Shown in pieces: positions 24,001 to 33,600 of a stretch of DNA of 64,000 nucleotides (positions within the stretch are counted from its first letter, which is position 1; every line of letters begins with the position of its first letter). The DNA is taken from positions 124,001 through 188,000 of the forward strand of contig JAQTUE010000008.1 in the NCBI GenBank assembly GCA_028710415.1, given 5' to 3'. The notes beneath the pieces are model-generated. The model did no database searches. It was not told the origin of the DNA and worked only from the letters and a program-made list of their open reading frames with translations. A program made the position numbers and the translations under genes. This stretch comes from Paludibacter sp. (lineage in GTDB: Bacteria; Bacteroidota; Bacteroidia; Bacteroidales; Paludibacteraceae).

Positions 24001-26091
24001 ATGAACTCACTTGATTTAACCAAGGACACTGAAATCGCTCCAGGCGAAACTATTGGAACTACTGTACAGAACGATGTAATCAACATTATTGAAATTCCGG
24101 AAGAAACTGTTGCCCCACAAACTGAAGAAGCAGCAGTGAAACCGGTAGTACTGGAAGAAACTGTTACTCCACAAACTGAAGAAGTAGCATTGACGCCTGT
24201 AGTTTTGGAAGAAACTGTTGCTCCACAAATTGAAGAAGTAACCGTAACGCCTGTAGTATTGGAAGAAACTGTTGCTCAACAAATTGAAGAAGCAGCAGTG
24301 ACACCTTTAGTTGTTCCTGAATCAAACCTGGAAGCTGTAGTAACAGAAGAACCTCAACTAGTAAAACCAACCAAACCGGAACATTCCTCCAGTACAAAAC
24401 CGGAATTGATTGAGTCACTAAAGTTGCTGATCGACAAAGAAGTAGATGCGGTTAAAGATGAAGTGGAAAGTATTAAACAATTGTTTTACAAGAAAACAAA
24501 ACTGGAAATAGAAGAGCAGAAAAAACAACATATTGAAGCCGGTGGTGTTGAAGAAGAGTTTATCGCAGCCAAGGATGAACTTGAAGAAACTTTTAAATCA
24601 TTGTTGAATCAATTCCGTGGTAAAAAAGCTACGTATATGGCACAACTGGAAAAGGAAAAAGAATCAAACCTGCTTCAGAAACAACACTTGCTGGAACAAA
24701 TGAAAGCATTGGTCGAAAGCAGTGATGACGTATCGACCCATATTAATGAGTTTCGTGGATTGCAGCAAAAATGGAAAACCATAGGACCTGTACCTCAAAC
24801 GGCTTCCACCGATTTATGGAAACAATTTAACCTGTATCAGGAAACTTTCTGGGACCTGATTAAAATAAACAACGAGTTACGGGAATATGACTTCAAGAAA
24901 AACCTTGAATCCAAAACATTCCTGTGCGAGGCAGCTGAAAAACTAGCTGAAGATGAGGATATTCTTTCAGCCTTCCAACAACTACAAAAACTCCATGAAG
25001 AATGGCATGAAATGGGTCCGGTAGCACGTGAAATCCGAGAACAAATATGGAACCGCTTTAAGGAAGCTTCTACTGCCATTAATAAGAAACATCAGGCTTA
25101 TTATGATATCATCCGCAAACAGGAAGAAGAAAATTACGAACTTAAAATTGCTTTAATTGATAAAATTGAAGGATATGATTTTAGTACTCTGAACAGCTAC
25201 AGGGCCTGGGATGAAGCAACAAAATCATTCCTTGCCTGGCAGGATGAATGGAGAAAGATAGGATTTGCGCCACGCAAAATAAATCAAAAGATTTATGACC
25301 GCTACCGCAAGGCCTGTGATAAATTCTTTTTAGCAAAAGGTGAATTCTTTAGGGAAACCAAAAGTGTACTGAATCAAAATTCTGAGAAGAAAAAAGAATT
25401 GTGCGAAAAAGCAGAAGCTTTGAAGGACAGTGTTGAATGGAAAGAAACTACCGACAAACTGATCCAGTTGCAAAAAGAATGGAAAACTGTCGGACCGGTA
25501 GCTAAAAAGTATTCTGATGAATTGTGGAAACGCTTTATCGCAGCCTGTGATTTCTTCTTTGAACAAAAGAATAAAAATACTTCAGGTGAGAAAAATGCTG
25601 AGACTGAAAACCTTGCAAAAAAGAAAGAACTGATCTTAAAAATAGCCGGGTTGGAGAAAACCGACAATCCTTCAGATGCACAAACAGCACTTCGTGCGTT
25701 AATGGCCGAATGGAACACCATAGGACACGTGCCATTCAAAGAAAAAGACAAAATCTATAAAGAGTACCGCGAAGCAGTTGACAAGCAATTTGAGACCCTA
25801 AACATGGATTCTTCGAACAGACGCATGGATAATTTCCGTACGAATGTAAAAGAACTGAGTGGTAAAAACGAAAACAAGCTGTTCCGTGACCGTGAGAAAT
25901 TAATGCATGCCTACGAACATTTAAAATCGGAGATTGCTACTTACGAAAACAATATCGGATTCTTCACTTCAGCATCTAAAAATGGTGGTGGGCTGATAAA
26001 AGAAATGGAACGTAAAATTGAATCGCTAAAGACAGAAAGTAAAGAAATAGTAGAGAAAATCAAATTGATAGAAGATACTATTACGGAATAG
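24001..26091 (+). CDS. DUF349 repeat protein with repetitive acidic N-terminus
   Basis: 696-aa cytosolic helical protein. I start at the ATG at 24001; a TTG two codons upstream is in frame but less likely. Residues about 31-104 are an acidic tandem repeat (period 18, EETVAPQTEE...PVVL, four copies). The rest consists of successive DUF349 helical repeats marked by LQKxWKxxGPV-type sequence: LQQKWKTIGPVPQ, LHEEWHEMGPVAREIREQIWNRFKEA, WQDEWRKIGFAPRKINQKIYDRYRKACDKFF, LQKEWKTVGPVAKKYSDELWKRF and MAEWNTIGHVPFKEKDKIYKEY. A coiled coil ends the protein. DUF349 proteins are widespread in Bacteroidota without a settled function; some relatives are linked to recombination. Clear terminator after the gene. 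Confidence 0.9.
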   Translation: MNSLDLTKDTEIAPGETIGTTVQNDVINIIEIPEETVAPQTEEAAVKPVVLEETVTPQTEEVALTPVVLEETVAPQIEEVTVTPVVLEETVAQQIEEAAVTPLVVPESNLEAVVTEEPQLVKPTKPEHSSSTKPELIESLKLLIDKEVDAVKDEVESIKQLFYKKTKLEIEEQKKQHIEAGGVEEEFIAAKDELEETFKSLLNQFRGKKATYMAQLEKEKESNLLQKQHLLEQMKALVESSDDVSTHINEFRGLQQKWKTIGPVPQTASTDLWKQFNLYQETFWDLIKINNELREYDFKKNLESKTFLCEAAEKLAEDEDILSAFQQLQKLHEEWHEMGPVAREIREQIWNRFKEASTAINKKHQAYYDIIRKQEEENYELKIALIDKIEGYDFSTLNSYRAWDEATKSFLAWQDEWRKIGFAPRKINQKIYDRYRKACDKFFLAKGEFFRETKSVLNQNSEKKKELCEKAEALKDSVEWKETTDKLIQLQKEWKTVGPVAKKYSDELWKRFIAACDFFFEQKNKNTSGEKNAETENLAKKKELILKIAGLEKTDNPSDAQTALRALMAEWNTIGHVPFKEKDKIYKEYREAVDKQFETLNMDSSNRRMDNFRTNVKELSGKNENKLFRDREKLMHAYEHLKSEIATYENNIGFFTSASKNGGGLIKEMERKIESLKTESKEIVEKIKLIEDTITE
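24100..24315 (+). repeat. In-frame 54-bp minisatellite in the DUF349 gene
   Basis: Four copies of a 54-bp unit, encoding the 18-residue acidic repeat (EETVAPQTEE...PVVL). Copies differ by a few substitutions but not in length, so the frame is kept. Copy number could vary between strains. Confidence 0.85.
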
Positions 26092-26110
26092 AATTTAAAG
26101 GCTTCATTAA

Positions 26111-26139
26111 AATCCTCAACCGAATCGGTTGGGGATTTT
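26111..26139 (+). terminator. Terminator of the DUF349 gene
   Basis: AATCCTCAACCGA pairs with TCGGTTGGGGATT (one mismatch), followed by T7; 19 bp after the stop codon. Confidence 0.8.
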
Positions 26140-26204
26140 TTTATTGCAATATAACTGATAACCCGATTATATTGTACATATCTAAAGCTTTATTGTGTAA
26201 TCAA

Positions 26205-26236
26205 AAAGCCTGATTGACAGGCGTCAATCAGGCTTT
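26205..26236. terminator. Terminator of dnaJ, bidirectional shape
   Basis: Arms 26205-26218 (AAAGCCTGATTGAC) and 26223-26236 pair perfectly over 14 bp with loop AGGC; on the minus strand the stem is followed by a T-run. It lies 35 bp beyond the dnaJ stop. Confidence 0.8.
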
Positions 26237-26271
26237 CTTAAATTATATTTGTTGTTGAACAAGTTCAATTC

Positions 26272-27423
26272 TTATTCAAACATATTTCTGAAATGTGCAA
26301 AGAAGTTACGGGATGCTGCTGCATTTGGTTTCACATTATCCGATTTACCAAGTTTCTCAATAGCAGCTTTTTCATCCTTATTCAGGTTTTCGGGAATGTA
26401 AACGCCAATGTTCACTAACAAATCCCCTGTTCCGTATCGATTCACACTTGGAAGGCCTTTACCACGTAAGCGTAACACCTTTCCCGGTTGAGTACCGGGA
26501 GCAATAGTAACTTTCACTTTACCTTCAACGGTCGGTACTTCCACTGAGCCACCCAGGGTAGCCATAGGAACTGTCAGCAACAGGTTATAGATTAAATCAT
26601 TCTCATCACGTATCAGTTCAGGATGTGGTTCTTCTTCAACCAATACCAGTAAATCACCATTCGATCCTCCCCTACGGGCTGCATTTCCTTTGCCATTTAC
26701 GGAGAGTTGCATGCCTTCCATTACTCCGGCAGGTATATTGATTGTGATTACTTCATCTTCACGGACAATGCCTTCTCCACTACAATGTGTACACTTTTCC
26801 TTTATGATCTTACCATCACCTCCACAAGTCGGGCATTCAGCAGCTGTCTGCATTTGACCCAAAATGGTTTGCTGTACTCTCATGACCCTTCCCTGACCGT
26901 TACAGGTTGGACAGGTTGAAGAAGACGAACCATGGGCCGCCCCGGTACTGTTGCAATGAGAACAGGCTACGTATTTCTTTACTTTAATTTTCTTTTCTAC
27001 TCCGGCAGCAATCTCTGCCAGGTTAAGTTTTACTTTTACGCGCAGATCCGAACCCTTGCGTACACGTTGTCCACCTCCACGTTGACTTCCACCGAATCCA
27101 CCGAATCCACCAAAATGACCACCAAAGATATCCCCAAAATGAGAGAATATATCTTCCATGTTCATATTGCCTCCGTTGAATCCGCCACCAGCTGCACTTC
27201 CCACTCCGGCATGACCGAATTGATCGTACCGTTGACGTTTATCAGGATCGCTCAGGACTTCGTAGGCTTCGGCAGCTTCCTTGAAATTCTCTTCTGATTT
27301 TTTATCACCCGGGTTCTTATCAGGATGAAACTTGATTGCTTTTTTACGGTAAGCTTTCTTTATTTCATCAGCTGAGGCCGATTTCGAAACTTCCAGTATT
27401 TCGTAATAATCTCTTTTGGACAT
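26272..27423 (-). CDS. dnaJ: Chaperone DnaJ
   Basis: Hsp40 co-chaperone that delivers unfolded clients to DnaK and stimulates its ATPase; cytosol. I start at the ATG at 27423 ([16 protein letters not shown]), not at the upstream in-frame ATG at 27438. 383 aa with all domains: J domain with HPD in [10 protein letters not shown] (about 31-40), Gly/Phe linker ([12 protein letters not shown]...), four zinc motifs CxxCxGxG ([32 protein letters not shown]) and the C-terminal beta domains ([30 protein letters not shown]). It follows grpE by 140 bp in the same direction. Confidence 0.97.
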   Translation of the reverse strand: MSKRDYYEILEVSKSASADEIKKAYRKKAIKFHPDKNPGDKKSEENFKEAAEAYEVLSDPDKRQRYDQFGHAGVGSAAGGGFNGGNMNMEDIFSHFGDIFGGHFGGFGGFGGSQRGGGQRVRKGSDLRVKVKLNLAEIAAGVEKKIKVKKYVACSHCNSTGAAHGSSSSTCPTCNGQGRVMRVQQTILGQMQTAAECPTCGGDGKIIKEKCTHCSGEGIVREDEVITINIPAGVMEGMQLSVNGKGNAARRGGSNGDLLVLVEEEPHPELIRDENDLIYNLLLTVPMATLGGSVEVPTVEGKVKVTIAPGTQPGKVLRLRGKGLPSVNRYGTGDLLVNIGVYIPENLNKDEKAAIEKLGKSDNVKPNAAASRNFFAHFRNMFE

Positions 27424-27563
27424 ATATTTAAGTTGCAAATGTGTCTCTTTAAATGTTCTGATAAATAAAGACTAAAAAGGACACAGCATTAAAAAACTTT
27501 GTATTCTGTTGCTAATTATCTTCAGATACACTTTATCTAAAGAGAACAGCCTGTTTTTATCAA

Positions 27564-28124
27564 TTATTCCCCAACGACTACTTTAGAGAACCGTATTACT
27601 TTTTCATTCATAGTATAGCCTTTTGCCACACAGTCAATGATTTTTCCTTTCAGGTCTTCACTTGGAGCCGGGAAAGTTGTTATTGCTTCATGGAATTGGG
27701 TATCGAAAGTTTCATTTTCTGTTGGTATCGCTTTCACCCCGTTTTGAAGCAGGAAAGAAATAAACTTGGAATAAATCAGTTCTACGCCGTCTTTCACTGA
27801 CTGGACATCTTCAGAAGTTTCCATAGCCTTTAATCCGCGTTCAAAATCATCAACCAATGGAAGCATATCCACCAATACCTTTTCACCGGCAGTCTTCAAT
27901 AAATCCATACGTTCCTTAAGTGTCCGTTTACGGTAATTATCGAATTCAGCCATTAAGCGCAGGTTTTTATCATTGAGTTCTGAATATTTCTGCGACATAA
28001 CCTCAAGTTCATCTTCTATCTGGTCAGCAGCTTCTTCCGAAGTCTCAGAATTTAGAATTGGTTCTTCAACTTGTGATTCTTTTGTTACGTCGGGTGTTTC
28101 CTCTGTATGTTTTTGTTTCTTCAT
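27564..28124 (-). CDS. grpE: Nucleotide exchange factor GrpE
   Basis: Releases ADP from DnaK; cytosolic homodimer. 186 aa with an acidic, low-complexity N-terminus (about 1-45), the long coiled-coil dimer helix (VMSQKYSELNDKNLRLMAEFDNYRKRTLKERMDLLKTAGEKVLVDMLP), then the DnaK-contacting beta domain ending in FDTQFHEAITTFP, IIDCVAKGYTMNEKVIRFSKVVVG. Upstream of dnaJ on the same strand, the usual Bacteroidota order; dnaK itself is not in the window. No CIRCE operator is visible upstream. Confidence 0.95.
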   Translation of the reverse strand: MKKQKHTEETPDVTKESQVEEPILNSETSEEAADQIEDELEVMSQKYSELNDKNLRLMAEFDNYRKRTLKERMDLLKTAGEKVLVDMLPLVDDFERGLKAMETSEDVQSVKDGVELIYSKFISFLLQNGVKAIPTENETFDTQFHEAITTFPAPSEDLKGKIIDCVAKGYTMNEKVIRFSKVVVGE

Positions 28125-28205
28125 ATTCTATGTTTATTTTATTGCATATTGATACACCTTCACAAACAGCGTAGGGTTAAACCCTTTCATCAATTATTTT
28201 GCCAA

Positions 28206-28242
28206 AACACCCGAATTCCTTTTTTGGCAGGAATCGGGTGGC
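28206..28242 (-). terminator. Probable terminator of dsbD
   Basis: CACCCGAATTCC and GGAATCGGGTG pair with one bulged base; in the minus-strand direction the stem is followed by TTTT. It lies between the dsbD stop (28315) and the grpE start. Confidence 0.55.
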
Positions 28243-28314
28243 AGATTGGCAGAAATACATTTAATATTTCTTTAAAATCAGGTCAAAATGTACCATTAGT
28301 TCTTGAGACCGGCA

Positions 28315-30231
28315 TTATTTTCGTTTAAGCCAGTTGACAAACTTAGCTGGATTTTCGTTAAAGGTATACGATTTATTTAAAGGCATGCCTTCATTATCGA
28401 GCATTACATAAAATGGCTGTGCATTGGCACCAAACTTAGAGCGCTGTAAGTAACTCCATTTGTCCCCGATTGTCTCGATGGAAGTGTTCCTGCCGTTTTC
28501 AAGGACTTCATACGGCTTAACCAAAGGCTTTTTATCATCTACAAACAACGAAATAAGCACAAAGTCCTTTTTAAGAAGTTCTTTTACAGTTGGGTCTGTC
28601 CATACTGAAGCTTCCATTTTACGGCAATTGACACAACCAAAACCTGAGAAATCAATGATCACGGGTAATTTCTTATCGGCGGCATAGGCCATTCCCAGGT
28701 CATAATCGGTAAATGCAGGATGCACATCATTGTTATATAGATTAAAATCCTGGGTGTACAAAGGTGGTGCAAAAGCGCTAATCGCTTTAAGCGGCGCGCC
28801 CCACAAACCAGGAATGATATACATTGAAAATGCAAATGAAACAATTGCCAGGAACACTCCCAACACCGATGTATGTTTTGATTCGTTATCATGGGCGAAA
28901 CGTATTTTCCCAAGCAAATAAAAGCCCAGCAAAGCAAAAATCACGATCCAAATAGCCAGGAACACTTCCCGGTCCAGAATATGCCAGCCATATGCCAAAT
29001 CGGCAACTGAAAAGAATTTAAGTGCTAATGCCAGTTCCAGGAATGCCAGTACAACTTTTACTGAATTAAGCCATCCCCCCGAACGTGGCATAGATTTCAG
29101 CCAGGAAGGGAATAAAGCAAATAAACTGAATGGTATGGATAATGCCAAAGCAAAACCGAACATACCGATTGCCGGGGCTAATATGGATCCACTGGAGGAA
29201 ACCTGTACCAACAGGGTGCCAATGATTGGTCCTGTACAGGAAAATGACACCAGCACCAACGTAAAGGCCATAAACAGGATACTAATGAACCCGGCAGTTG
29301 AATCAGCCTTGGCATCCAACTTGGTTGACCACGACGAAGGCAAGGTAATCTCAAATGCCCCAAAGAATGATATGGCAAAGACTACCAGCAAGGCAAAGAA
29401 CAATAGGTTAAAGACAGCATTGGTAGATAAACTGTTCAGGGCACTGGCACCAAAAATCAGGGTGATAAGGATACCCAACAGCACATAAATAAAGATTATT
29501 GCCAGTCCATACAAGATGGCATCACGCTGACCCAGTTTCTTATTATCCGAACGTTTCAGGAAAAAACTTACCGTCATGGGAATTATAGGCCATACGCAGG
29601 GTGTGAGTAATGCCAGGAATCCACCAAGCATTCCGGCCAGAAAGATAAGCCAGAGTGAGGTTGCTCCCGAAGTACCTTCCCCGGAACCAAAACTATTTAA
29701 TTCTTTGATGACCGGTTTCCAGTAATCAGATGTTTTTACCGTGGCAACTACTTTTTCAGCAACTTTAGCGACCGTTTTGATATTTCCAATACTAAAAGGA
29801 AATTTACTTGGTGGCAGGCAACTCTTATCATTACAGGCCATAAATTCAACATACCCTTTAATCTTTACTTTCGCAGCATCTTCAAATTTTATCTTCTGAA
29901 TAAAAAGGGCATCGGATGAGTACCAGTTCAATTCCATATTAAAATTGGCATCAAACTGTTTCAATAGTTTTGATGGGGCTTGTATCTCTCCTGCCTTGCT
30001 TGCATTATCAAGTGTTTCGAATACAATGGATGTCGGGTGTGGTCCACCTGTAGGAAGTTTCAACCCATACAGATGCCATCCATCATCAATCGTAGCGTGG
30101 ATATGTATTTCTGCTGTATTTTCTGTTGTATTTTTTTGTTCTACAGTCCATTTCACCGGTTCATAAATCTGGCCAAATGATACTGATGCTAGTAATAAGG
30201 CAAGTAAAACAAGGGTATTTTTTTTAAGCAT
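28315..30231 (-). CDS. dsbD: Thiol:disulfide interchange protein DsbD
   Basis: Carries electrons from cytosolic thioredoxin across the inner membrane to periplasmic disulfide isomerases and cytochrome-maturation proteins. 638 aa from the ATG at 30231 (MLKKNTLVLLALLLASVSFGQ, signal peptide). All three parts are present. The N-terminal beta-sandwich has the Cys pair in MACNDKSCLPP (about 130-140). The membrane domain has about eight helices with one redox Cys in LTPCVWPIIPMT and one in SFSCTGPIIGTLLV. The C-terminal thioredoxin-like domain has CxxC in DFSGFGCVNCRKMEASVW. The Gly before CVNC replaces the usual Trp. A hairpin separates it from grpE. Confidence 0.93.
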   Translation of the reverse strand: MLKKNTLVLLALLLASVSFGQIYEPVKWTVEQKNTTENTAEIHIHATIDDGWHLYGLKLPTGGPHPTSIVFETLDNASKAGEIQAPSKLLKQFDANFNMELNWYSSDALFIQKIKFEDAAKVKIKGYVEFMACNDKSCLPPSKFPFSIGNIKTVAKVAEKVVATVKTSDYWKPVIKELNSFGSGEGTSGATSLWLIFLAGMLGGFLALLTPCVWPIIPMTVSFFLKRSDNKKLGQRDAILYGLAIIFIYVLLGILITLIFGASALNSLSTNAVFNLLFFALLVVFAISFFGAFEITLPSSWSTKLDAKADSTAGFISILFMAFTLVLVSFSCTGPIIGTLLVQVSSSGSILAPAIGMFGFALALSIPFSLFALFPSWLKSMPRSGGWLNSVKVVLAFLELALALKFFSVADLAYGWHILDREVFLAIWIVIFALLGFYLLGKIRFAHDNESKHTSVLGVFLAIVSFAFSMYIIPGLWGAPLKAISAFAPPLYTQDFNLYNNDVHPAFTDYDLGMAYAADKKLPVIIDFSGFGCVNCRKMEASVWTDPTVKELLKKDFVLISLFVDDKKPLVKPYEVLENGRNTSIETIGDKWSYLQRSKFGANAQPFYVMLDNEGMPLNKSYTFNENPAKFVNWLKRK

Positions 30232-30508
30232 ATATTTTAATTTTAATATCCAAATCATTTAAGTTTAGTCAGCATGTTCGTTTGTATACGTCAACTGACG
30301 ATGCTGACTCAAAGTCATAAAGGCTCACAATACTTAGGAAGTTCTATTAGTTGCAAGAAATCATTTCACACTAAGACACTAAAACACAAAGTCTCCCAAA
30401 GTGTTCATTCAATTCACATCCGTTACTAAAGTACACTGAATCCAATTGTTTTGAGATTTATAGTCTGCTTTTAATTCTTTATATTTAATCTTGTGTCTTA
30501 TATTTTAT
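30232..30508. other. Spacer between sprA and dsbD, no gene
   Basis: No gene seen. 30366-30405 contains a degenerate run (CACACTAAGACACTAAAACACAAAG) of roughly 8-9 bp units, similar in style to the CACAAAAGT runs at 45.2 kb. Confidence 0.4.
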
Positions 30509-30672
30509 TTCTTGAATCTTGAATCTTGAATCTTGAATCTTGAATCTTGAATCTTGAATCTTATGTCTTTAATCTTGGGTTCTTGGTTCTTGGTTCTTGG
30601 TTCTTGGTTCCTGGGTCCTTACTTCTTACTACCTACTACCTACTCATTTCTCATTTCTCATTCCTCATTCCT
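30509..30672. repeat. Heptanucleotide repeat tract T5 (four chained unit types)
   Basis: Read on +: about eight CTTGAAT units, five GGTTCTT units, then TACTACC units, then TCATTTC/TCATTCC units, all 7 bp, running exactly to the sprA stop codon at 30673. The order TACTACC, TCATTTC, TCATTCC is the same as in T6. Confidence 0.93.
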
Positions 30673-33600
30673 CTATCTGGTCAGCATAAATTTAAAGCTT
30701 ACTCCAAAGTCAGATGAGGATACCGGATAGGAAGAAGAAATAAGCGGTGTGCTCATTTGTTTATTATAGAACAACTGTACATTTACTTTCGAGCTGAACA
30801 CATAATCGGCAATTACTTTCAGCGTAAACAGCTTATTACCGCTCGAAGCCTGGGTAATATTCTCATCAATTTTACGCAACAAGGTCTTAATATCCTTATA
30901 GGATAAATCGGCACTTAGTTTTAAATCGTTCTTTACTTTCGTTTGTTTGTCTGATTTTAATTTCAGGATAACATCAAAGTCTTTCAACAAATACCCCGCT
31001 CCTACTACAAATTCGTCGGAAGCCGATTCAATCAGTTGTGAGCTGGACAGGTTCAGCACCATATTGCGTGATTTACGGTATTCTACCTTGCCGGTCATAC
31101 TGTTCTTCAACGCTACATTAACCCCGATAAGCGGCACAAATTGTTCGTTTAATGAAACATCTGAAATGTCATATTTCGATGAAGGAATAGCAAATTTGTC
31201 ATTCTGAACATCACTGATATACCCGAATGCACTGTAGTCACCATTCATTCCTGTCCAGGTTGAATACGAAGAATACGATCCAATGTTGTAAGTACATGAA
31301 TACGCATGGGTCAGACTCACCGATTTAAAACGATCTTTTATCCAGTCAATGTTCGACAGACCGTCATAACTGATCCTCCAGTTAGGAAGAATACTCAGGA
31401 ACGACAGGAATGGATTCGTATCCACTGAATTTATGTCACGTCCGGTATAGGCTGCTAAAAAGGACGGTATCAGGACATCCGATGAATTTAATTTATAAGC
31501 TCCGTTTTTCGGATCGTAGGTCCCACTGATACTATTTTCGTTCAAAAAGCCTGCCTTCGGGTAAGTAGTCCCTGTATAGTTCGCATTCAACCTGTCTGCA
31601 ATCGTCTGCCGGTTTGCCAGGAATGTATCAAAGAGTGTCGACTTATAATTTTGAGTTGCAGTACCTGTTTTCTCAAATGCAGTGGATAATGCCATCATGG
31701 TGATGTTATAACTCCCGGTAAAGGTTTTAGTATCGCCGTACGCATAATTTACAGCCGTATTCTTTGCTTCATAACGTTTCGCACTCAAATCAATTTTAAA
31801 TCCGGTAATGGGTTCAACGGATACCTTAATGTCCAGGTCGGAAGTATATGCCATGGTTGCAGGAGTTACAATAGACTTATCCGTGGAAAGCCAACCATTT
31901 TTTCTTGCATCCGTTATGGTAGTTTCATCTGTAAATCCAAAAACAAATTTATATCCCGGCGACATTCCGTTCAGCGTATTCTCTTGTCCCAGAAAACCAG
32001 GTTGCGTATTTAATCCCGGCAGAACCATACTATTCGATTCACGGTAGGTAAATGAGGCACGACGCAATAACATCAGTGCGCGGGCTACAAAATCAACTGT
32101 GTTTTTAACAGGCGTTTGAACACTTGCATCCAGGGTCGTAAAGCTAAGCAGTACACTATCGCTGTTTAACGGTGGTGTAATTTCAACTGTAGTTGGATTT
32201 TTAGTCTTATAGAACAGGGACAGTACTTTCCCTTTCTGGTCAACAGCGGTAAATTTAAGCTTATCACTTCCCAGCCTGTGATTAACGGTAATAACCTTGT
32301 CCTTTATCAGATTTACTTTCTGGGTATAGGTCTTCGGCTGGAATTTTGGTTTTACCACATTCGATTGTGCCCCTAAACGGCGGTTTACCTCTTTCAGGTA
32401 TTTCGATTTATTATACAGGTTTTCGAAATTAAACTGACCATCCACTTGCCAGGCACCCATGCTTGTGGCTATGTTTCCCGGTTGTTCAGTACCGCCACCT
32501 TGTATCTTCGCCATCCGGTTCCAGTTATAGGTCGAATTGTACGAAGCATTGGCTACTATCCAATCGAACATTGGAATCTTATTGATTGGCAGGCTCCAGG
32601 ATGCCGAGAATGCCTGTTGATACGTATAGGGAGTACCCATACGTTTGATATTCGACCAAACAGAGTCGCGCCAGGCTTCATAATACTGTTTTCCCATTTC
32701 CGGGGTATGTTCCGGCTCATCAATGCTGGCATTCATAGCTGTCTGGAAACTAAATTTGATAGCCCTGGACAAATCGTATTTTATATCAAATTGCCTGTTC
32801 CATATAAAGTTTTTGCTCGAAGTCATGTTAAAGTCAGTTCCCGAACTTGCATCCGTAGAAGTGAAATTCAAATCCCTCAATCTGACCTGGGAATACTGAC
32901 GGTCCATATTTGTAATATAGCTCAGTGAGGAAGGCAAATAGTTTAAATTAAAATCCTTGACGATTTTAAATATGGGTTTATCCAGCAGTTTTACACTCTT
33001 GAATGGTTCAAATGGTTTTGGATTAAATGAAAAACTATAGTTCAGTGCAGCACGTTCGTCAGTGACCAGGTTTTGTTCAATTTCCGAACTGTGTTGGTTT
33101 GTTTCGTTATAAGCATAGGTAAATGTCACATTGGCTGGATCGTAAAACTGTGGTGTCTTGCTCTTGATATTTACTTTTGCACCCGAGACATTAAAACTCC
33201 TGGTTGTATTCACCGTCTGCGACAATGTATTCAATGAATCCTGGGTCAACACCTTTGATCCGCCCGGATTTTGTTTTGAAGGCAATGCATTCAGTGCATC
33301 CTTTAACAAGACATCCTGATCAAGCGGGCTATATTTTGGTGAAAGGGTCTCATTGGTATACGAGAAATAAGCCGGGATCTTCAATTTGACTGCTTCCGGT
33401 AAGAAACGTCCTAATTCCAAAGCTGTAGAGAAATTCATCTGATACAGGTCGTCCATGCGCCTGGTCATTACGTTGCTTTCTATACCACCGTATCCTGAAG
33501 TTTCCATACGTCCGGAGAAGTTTACAGTCCCTACATCCGACAATCCAACAGCTACATTCCCCATGGCAGCCCAGCCGCCTGATTCATCAAATTGTGACAT

